NCBI GenBank assembly: GCA_026874595.1
Contig: CM049313.1
Span: 20,911,508-20,975,507 of the forward strand
Source of the DNA: Sipunculus nudus
Lineage: Eukaryota; Annelida; Sipuncula; Golfingiida; Sipunculidae
DNA length: 64,000 nt
Direction of reading: 5' to 3'
The translations under genes and the position numbers were made by a program. Position 1 is the first letter of the stretch. Each line of letters begins with the position of its first letter. This document shows positions 58,101 through 64,000 of the stretch, one piece after another. Under the pieces are notes generated by a model. The model was not told the origin of the DNA. It saw only the letters and a program-made list of their open reading frames with translations, and made no database searches.

Positions 58101-59794
58101 TGTGCATTCGATTTCAGATTGCCCAAGATGGTAACTTTAAATCGATTTCAAATAACCCTAAATTTTTAGTTAACCCTAAAATACAGCTTTTTTATAATAA
58201 TTTACTTATAATTAAAATAATTGCTTAATTTCGGATAGCTTAAGTTAATTTTAATCTTTGTGTATCTCTTGTTTGTATGTTGTGCGCCATAGACTGTGGT
58301 CAAGTCCGATAGGCAATATAAATATATAGTTTAAAAATAGTTAACATTTTCCGACAATATCTTTACCTTTATATTGATTTCAGTGTTCATCGTTTTGTAT
58401 CCTACACGTGTTTTATTGAATGAATATATCATGAGTTAAATGCATAAGGGCATTATAATTTATTATAATTAATCATTTAATTGAATCAGCGAATAGAAAG
58501 GTAACCTAAACAGTGAGGGATGACATGAAATCAGGATCTGGCTACTCCCTGCGTAATCCATTTTAGATTACATGGGATAACATATGACACGGGGATAGTT
58601 TGATGGTTTTACACCGGATCCAGCGCCTCTATACCACTGGGTTTGGTCCGCGCCTCTAAAAGTTTTGTATGCCTATTCTGCACCCCATAAAGAAAAACCC
58701 TCTTTGGTAGGAATTAACGTTATCTGAGGCATCCCTTGCGGTAAACCGATAACAACCTTGATTAATAGTACAACGGTTCGTCGTTATAACAGGGGGTTTC
58801 TCTTAAATTTTCAGGTTCTCAGAACTGGGATGTGTGAAACATAATCTTTGTTTATGAAGGCAAGTAGCTATGAATGGACAAACATAGTCATACGGTGTCA
58901 GATGTCGTCAGTTAAATGGGAATATGTATTATGCTGTGTTTCCATGTGCGCGTATATGCGTGATCTGGCAGACGTAAATATTTGTACCCGCCAAAGCAGC
59001 GTTTTCCGGATACTTTTTTCACGCTGGTTCCGCAGCCGCCGCCCCTCCGTCTACGTCTACGAATAACTCCTGTGAGACCTTAGGACCGATCTTACTGAAA
59101 TCCGGCATAATTGTTGCTTCACAATTACACATATCTCAGGTGTCGTTCAATGTTACGGTCTGAAATGTTGCATGACCATCCAGTTTTGGGTAGATTTGTG
59201 GCGCCACCGAGAATAACGTATTTGTAGAATACTCTCAGACATTTTTCTCAAGATTGGTTTGGCGTATCGACCTGAAATTTTGCATGCCCGTAGATCTAGG
59301 ATGCCATTATCTTGTATACAAATGCCTGGTAGGGACATCTATATTAATCTTTAATTTCGTCCATCCGTGTGTCTTGGGATACTTGGGCATCTCTGATGCT
59401 ACAAATTAGGAGGCCTGTCACGTTAGGAGAGATTCAATGCCTTACTGTATCCATACCTCTGTTATTTTGAGAATGGCCTGTAAAGTTCCTCGTTGACTAC
59501 CTATATTCTAGTTGTACAGTTGATCTAGCAGGTATTCCACAAAAAGAGAATAAAGTTACGTCATCGTACCCCGAATCCCCGGGTTCATGCAAACCCTATG
59601 TGTGAAAAAGCTCCTGTTGCAGTTTTCTCGCATATACGCACATACGCACAGTAACAAAATCATGAGCAATTTTCTCCCATATACAAACGCATATACGCGT
59701 AAATGAAACACAGCTTGGTGCACTATAAAGTCAATTTACCATTATGAACTCATCTGTCCGGTCCCAGGAAATATATGCTGCAAAAATATTAAGA
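58101..59794. other. Intergenic or intron, repeat-like
   Basis: Positions 59030-59400 have the style of a non-autonomous element (ctccgtctacgtctacg at one end, cgtccatccgtgtgtc at the other). Nothing else is recognised. Confidence 0.4.
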
Positions 59795-59963
59795 TACAGT
59801 AAAGCCTCGCCTAACGACAAACCCGGTTTAGCGATAAGTTCAAAATAACGATCACTTGCTCGTGGTCTCGAAATTTTTTTTTCTCTTTGCATGAGATTTC
59901 TCTTAGAATACTAGCTCGAAAATTAGACCAATTTTGAGATCATAATCTCGAGGTTTAACTGTA
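59795..59963. mobile_element. Short pogo/Tigger-like MITE
   Basis: Ends TACAGTAAAGCCTCGCC and CGAGGTTTAACTGTA give CAGTAAAGCCTCG-type inverted repeats flanked by TA. The length is about 169 bp with no coding. The terminal sequence resembles known pogo-group ends. Confidence 0.65.
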
Positions 59964-60006
59964 AAATCTATCCAATGCAGATATACACGTATACAAAGAA
60001 TATAAC

Positions 60007-60182
60007 CGCGTGAATCAATATGTTGTAAATCGGTCCACGTTCCAGGTAGGTAAGACTCCCACGATGATCTACGCTCTGAACACAGCGAATGACCTCGCGG
60101 AAACCTTCCACTTGGGTAAAATTTGACTGGCTCAGTGTGTGAACAAAGTTGACTGTGGCCTTGCCCAGCTCGTCGTACGGCA
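60007..60182 (-). CDS. Probable internal exon, unknown protein
   Basis: The minus-strand acceptor ATTTCCTCTCTTGCAG precedes TG + CCG TAC. It encodes PYDELGKATVNFVHTLSQ ... VEGFREVIRCVQSVDHRG ... YLERGPIYNILIHA. The amino-acid mix looks like real protein and the splice acceptor is strong. The donor (CGCG|GTTATA) is weak, so the 3' edge is uncertain. Phase 0 at that edge would join the exon at 57703. No family is recognised, and no upstream exon was found before the window end. Confidence 0.5.
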
Positions 60183-60384
60183 CTGCAAGAGAGGAAATTT
60201 GCAAACAGTGGGGACAACTGACCCCAGACCACACCAGCGATTGCATCCTATGTATACCAACGAGGTAGGTTAAAGGTGCCCATTCACCTACCTTTGAAAA
60301 AAAGAATTTATGTGATTTCTGGCTTCCACTTTGTATATATTAATGATCTAAGGGTAATTTTGGTTGTGAAAAGTGCTTATAACG

Positions 60385-60700
60385 CCTTAGTGAAGGATGT
60401 CTGAGCTTGTTTATCAACAAATGTTTGTAAAAACAGCAATGTTGACAAACAGGAAAACATGAAACCTACGGTGGTAGGTTGAATATATGCTGAGGTAGAA
60501 AGGTCACTTGCTGCAAAACTCCATTTGCAAAGTTCTGGTATATCTGACTTGCTCCAAGATGCCCTTGTTGATTGTTTTGGCAGGCCCTGACATATTATAA
60601 ACAAGTTGATATAAACAAAAAAGCAGCCTGTGTCCGGCGATATCCACGTTTCTGGCCTATATTTATAAAAGCTCCAACGAATTACCTTTATTTTATAGAT
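60385..60700 (+). repeat. Three-copy dispersed repeat, copy 3
   Basis: It shares caatgttgacaaacagg, then a ggttgaatatatg segment and tataaacaagttgatataa with the copies at 20680 and 49250. Confidence 0.7.
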
Positions 60701-61144
60701 CAGATAGGTGATTGGGCCCCTTTAAATATTACGCAAGAGGGAATTCCACAGAGACAGCAACGCCTGTTGGCCAAACCTGACGGACAACCGCGGTTTCATG
60801 CAGCGGTTACAGTGGAGCGAATAGTTTTGCATCGCGAAACCGCTGCTTGTGTACCGTAACGTTGGTCATGCATATAAGTTTTTAACATTTTCTATTTTGG
60901 TTTTTGTTTTTGCTAGTGTTTAGTAAGTGTAGATAATGCAACATCCATAAAGATGAACCTGAAAACCTGCTATGGCCATAAAAATTCATGTTTAACATAA
61001 ACGGACATAATTCCCTTCATATTGTTTATAGGAGAAATTTAGTCAGTTTGACATCAATAGAAACCAAGATAAGGAGTCTACAATCAGCTATAAACCGTTC
61101 ACATATATAAATCAAATTAAACTTTCTTTGTGATTTTCTAATGT
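60701..61144. other. Intergenic, nothing firm
   Basis: A short inverted phrase, cgcggtttcatgcagcggtt ... gcgaaaccgctgc, lies at 60788-60845. No gene. Confidence 0.4.
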
Positions 61145-61957
61145 AAGCAATTTAACATAATATAAAGGTTTTTTGGCAAATATCTGCATGTTTACATTTG
61201 ATACCACTTAAGGCCAAATATCGTACACATATTTTATTGTCGTATATTTGAAATACATTTAGAAAAAGAAACATTTAAATAGCATTTCTTTGCCCATCAT
61301 ATTAACTGAAGATATTTACTGATCTCTTTTAATATTTTCCTTTTGGACTTGAGAAGCGGACAAGTCTCCAGGAAACCGGACAATGTAAAATATATACTAA
61401 ACCTAAATTTAAAGAATTAGGGTAATATAACTTATTCGGATTTGGTCCACAAAATATATGCAGACTGCTAATGGAAAGCCTTACAAGTAATATTATGTGC
61501 TTGGACGACGTGAACAAGAAAGACTGCCCATGCAATTATGTCTTCACTTCACGGACTTTGTAATCAACAAAATATTAGGCAGTAGGCTTTTTGATATAAT
61601 TACTGCCACCTGGCGGTGAATTTTAGAATCAAATAAGACCAAAGGCAAACAAACCAATTAAATGCCTTACAAATAGACAAACAGTGCTAGACAGAAGGAC
61701 GGTTAATGTAATTTGGCGATAGTAAAAAATATACACTGTATATACATGTATTTTATAGACCTTTTATTGGTTTTATATGAGGCAGGCTTAAGTTTTATCA
61801 GACAATAAATTTAAGTTCAGTTCATCGGTCCGTCAGGTGTCGCTCGTAATACATACTTTGATTGGTTTCATATTCGAAGGTTATCTTTTCGCGATTTTCA
61901 CTTTTTCAGTCTTTCCACAAGGGTTAAATTTTTGCGATGTTACCATACAGTAACCTT
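61145..61957 (+). repeat. Direct segmental duplication, copy 1
   Basis: Homologous to 62563-63357. Shared phrases include ggcaaatatctgcat, ttcacggact.tgtaatcaac, gtgtcgctcgt and ggttatcttttcgcgat. No intact coding is conserved between the copies. Confidence 0.85.
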
Positions 61958-62562
61958 CACTGAATATATCCATTATCCTGTTAATTATTCTTTCATATTC
62001 GAACAAAATCATACACACATTTGCAGTAATATCTGTGTTTTAGGTCACGCTATTAGTTTACTTTGGTTGAAAATATTTAAGTTTCCTAGCAAAACCTTCC
62101 TGGCACACGGACATTCTTTCTCAAAATCACAGTATTATACGTTGATATAGTTGTTTGTGTGTGGGTATAAACACCATCCATGTTTGTCTGTTTACCAAGA
62201 TTACCAGACCAGAGGTCCGATCTTGCGCAAGCACAACAAAGTCCAAAACACGAGGACAAAACATGAAAGAAACGTCCAAGAAACCCCGGTTGGAAGCTTG
62301 AAAAAAAAACTGGATTTATGAAGTTGCGCCATGTTTCTGTTTTGCTCCACTGATCCCGCCCGATGCAAGTTTATTTCCTCTTGTGTAAGAAATTTAACGA
62401 TAGCAGCACGACATGTTGCCTGATACCATTATATAAGGAGAAATCGTAATTATACTTCACGCATTTTCAAAATGCCTGGTTTGTGAATTTGTCCCTTTAA
62501 CAGTCTAACGAAGACTCAAGGGAACATCGCAAGAGATCTTCGTCAAACATGTTTAACTGTCA
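61958..62562. other. Spacer between duplicated segments, nothing seen
   Basis: No recognised feature. Confidence 0.5.
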
Positions 62563-63357
62563 AGACAGTATAAATGTTCCTGGCAAATATCTGCATTATT
62601 ATATTTGATATACTGCTTATTTTAGATTTTATTGTCCCATACTTAAATACACCAAAAAAAGGAAACATTTGAAACAGCGTTTAATTGCCTGTCATATTAC
62701 ATGAAGATATTTACTGGTCTCTTTCAATATTTTCCTTTTTGAATGGAGCAGTGGATAAGGGTTCAGGTAACCGAACAATGTAAAATATATCTTTACCTTA
62801 TAAGAATAGTGTTATGTAAATTACTGGGATTAAATATAGTAAAAAAAATGTATATGTATGCTGCTTACGGGAAAACTTATGAAAAACATAATGTGAATGA
62901 ACGATATGTGCAAGAAACACTGCCCATACAATTATGTTTACTTCACGGACTATGTAATCAACAAAATTTAAGACAGAAGCTTGTTAAAATAGTTACTGTC
63001 ATCTTGCGGTGAATTTCAGAATCAAATAGACCACAAGCAAACAAACGAATAGCAGGCAGTGCTAGGCAGAAGCACGGATAATGTAATTTAAGCGATAGTG
63101 AAAAATAAATACTGTACATACATGTATTTCGTAGGCCTTTAATTGGTGTTGGACGAGGCAAAGCTCAGGTTTGTTCAGACATGCAATGACACCTACGTAC
63201 TGGGGATTAAATGACTCAAGTTCAGTACAGGTGTCGCTCGTGATATTTACTTCGATTGGTTTCACATTCGATGGTTATCTTTTCGCGATGTTAACTATTT
63301 CAGTCTTTCCTGAGGGTTAGGTTTTCGCGATGTAACCATACAGTAATCTGGAATGGA
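62563..63357 (+). repeat. Direct segmental duplication, copy 2
   Basis: Second copy, offset about 1.4 kb from the first. Open frames here are not conserved in the first copy, so they are probably not genes. Confidence 0.85.
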
Positions 63358-63632
63358 AAATATTTGAATAACGTTGAGACAACTGGAATAGATGTATACA
63401 TTGTATGTGCATGACAAGCTTTGAAAATCTTAAGTATGGTTGAAATATTAACCAGGATATCTGTTTTGTATAAATACCTACATTAAATTTGATGTAATCG
63501 TGTACATAAATATATTAGATGTGTATTGTATGAGTTTTGCAATAAAATGCATTTTTTTAAATATTCAAATATTGTCGACTAATTGAATGAAACTTGGGAG
63601 AAATTTTAATCCTACGTCATTTTATATATAAT

Positions 63633-63741
63633 TAGGCTACATGTAGCCTATTGATAACTTAGTCCATCTCTGGACCCTTGTGTCCTATGTTAGACCTGAT
63701 GGACGGACACAAGGGTCCAGAGAGATGGACCATTGATAACT
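63633..63741. mobile_element. Hairpin insertion flanked by 10-bp direct repeats
   Basis: ATTGATAACT occurs at 63650-63659 and 63732-63741. Between them, AGTCCATCTC-TGGACCCTTGTGTCC (63661-63685) and its complement (63705-63731) form a stem of about 25 bp with a loop of about 20 nt. An 18-bp perfect palindrome TAGGCTACATGTAGCCTA lies just left (63633-63650). Confidence 0.75.
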
Positions 63742-64000
63742 GTAAACTATCCACAGTACAAATACTGAGAACGTAAACTGACACAATTAATTAAAAAAAC
63801 CGGTTAGAATACAGTAATATGTCAGCTTTACGCCTTGACGTCTAAGGAACCCATGCAGGGCCTCAGCGGTTAGCACACATGCAGAGCAATACATTATAAA
63901 ACCGCTATCTCCCTTTTAATTTACGGCCGTATAGTTTTCTGGAGAGTGGAGAAAACGTTATAATTACCTTTTTATATTTTTACCATCTGATGGCTTAATT
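63742..64000. other. Window end, possible SINE-like head
   Basis: GGCCTCAGCGGTTAGCACAC (63859-63878) resembles a tRNA-type A box as in tRNA-derived SINEs, but no B box follows. Nothing else is seen. Confidence 0.25.

Noticed and set aside
58848-59066. 72-codon plus frame ending RSRRPSVYVYE
   Set aside because: Its end is the start of a repeat-style segment; no splice or promoter support.
62743-63012. 89-codon plus frame in the right duplication copy
   Set aside because: Not conserved in the sister copy at 61.3-61.6 kb, so probably not coding.

Overview
This window is animal nuclear DNA. It is AT-rich and intron-bearing, and it is crowded with (AT)n microsatellites, long G tracts and miniature inverted-repeat elements (MITEs). 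The lone Toll-like receptor, the repeat style and a secreted aspartate-rich protein suggest a lophotrochozoan, most likely a mollusc. That placement is inference; no sequence here names the species.

Layout. Positions 1456-4056 (+) hold a complete Toll-like receptor in a single coding exon: signal peptide, leucine-rich repeats, one C-terminal cysteine cap, a membrane segment and a TIR domain. A repeat-filled gap follows. From 12805 to 31682 (+) I rebuilt a 17-exon gene for an FGD-family Rho-type guanine-nucleotide exchange factor of about 793 residues, ordered acidic N-terminus, DH, PH, FYVE, PH. All its exon phases join. Its introns carry several MITEs and a G-rich minisatellite of about 425 bp per unit that abuts the second coding exon. 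From 32 to 39 kb there is mostly mobile-element debris, including one inverted-repeat element with hammerhead-ribozyme-like ends. On the minus strand, 52.6 to 39.4 kb holds a split gene for a small secreted, extremely aspartate-rich protein: TATA box, 5' UTR exon, signal-peptide exon, two 20-codon exons and a long acidic last exon. Its large intron contains a frameshifted transposon-like pseudogene and tandem repeats. Positions 53.77-55.66 kb hold a decayed non-LTR retrotransposon. On the minus strand near 57.5-60.2 kb lie the last one or two exons of an unrecognised gene for a single-pass membrane protein. The right end (61-63.4 kb) is a direct segmental duplication plus small hairpins.

The three main genes have no obvious functional link. 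The receptor would sense ligands and signal through TIR adaptors. The FGD protein would activate a Rho/Cdc42-type GTPase at phosphoinositide membranes. The acidic protein would bind cations in a secretory or extracellular setting, where a biomineral matrix or a Ca-binding cargo role are both possible. The most unusual items are the hammerhead-like motif, the intronic minisatellite that copied a splice acceptor, the degenerate signatures in the FGD protein, the reconstructed acidic gene and the membrane-protein exon.
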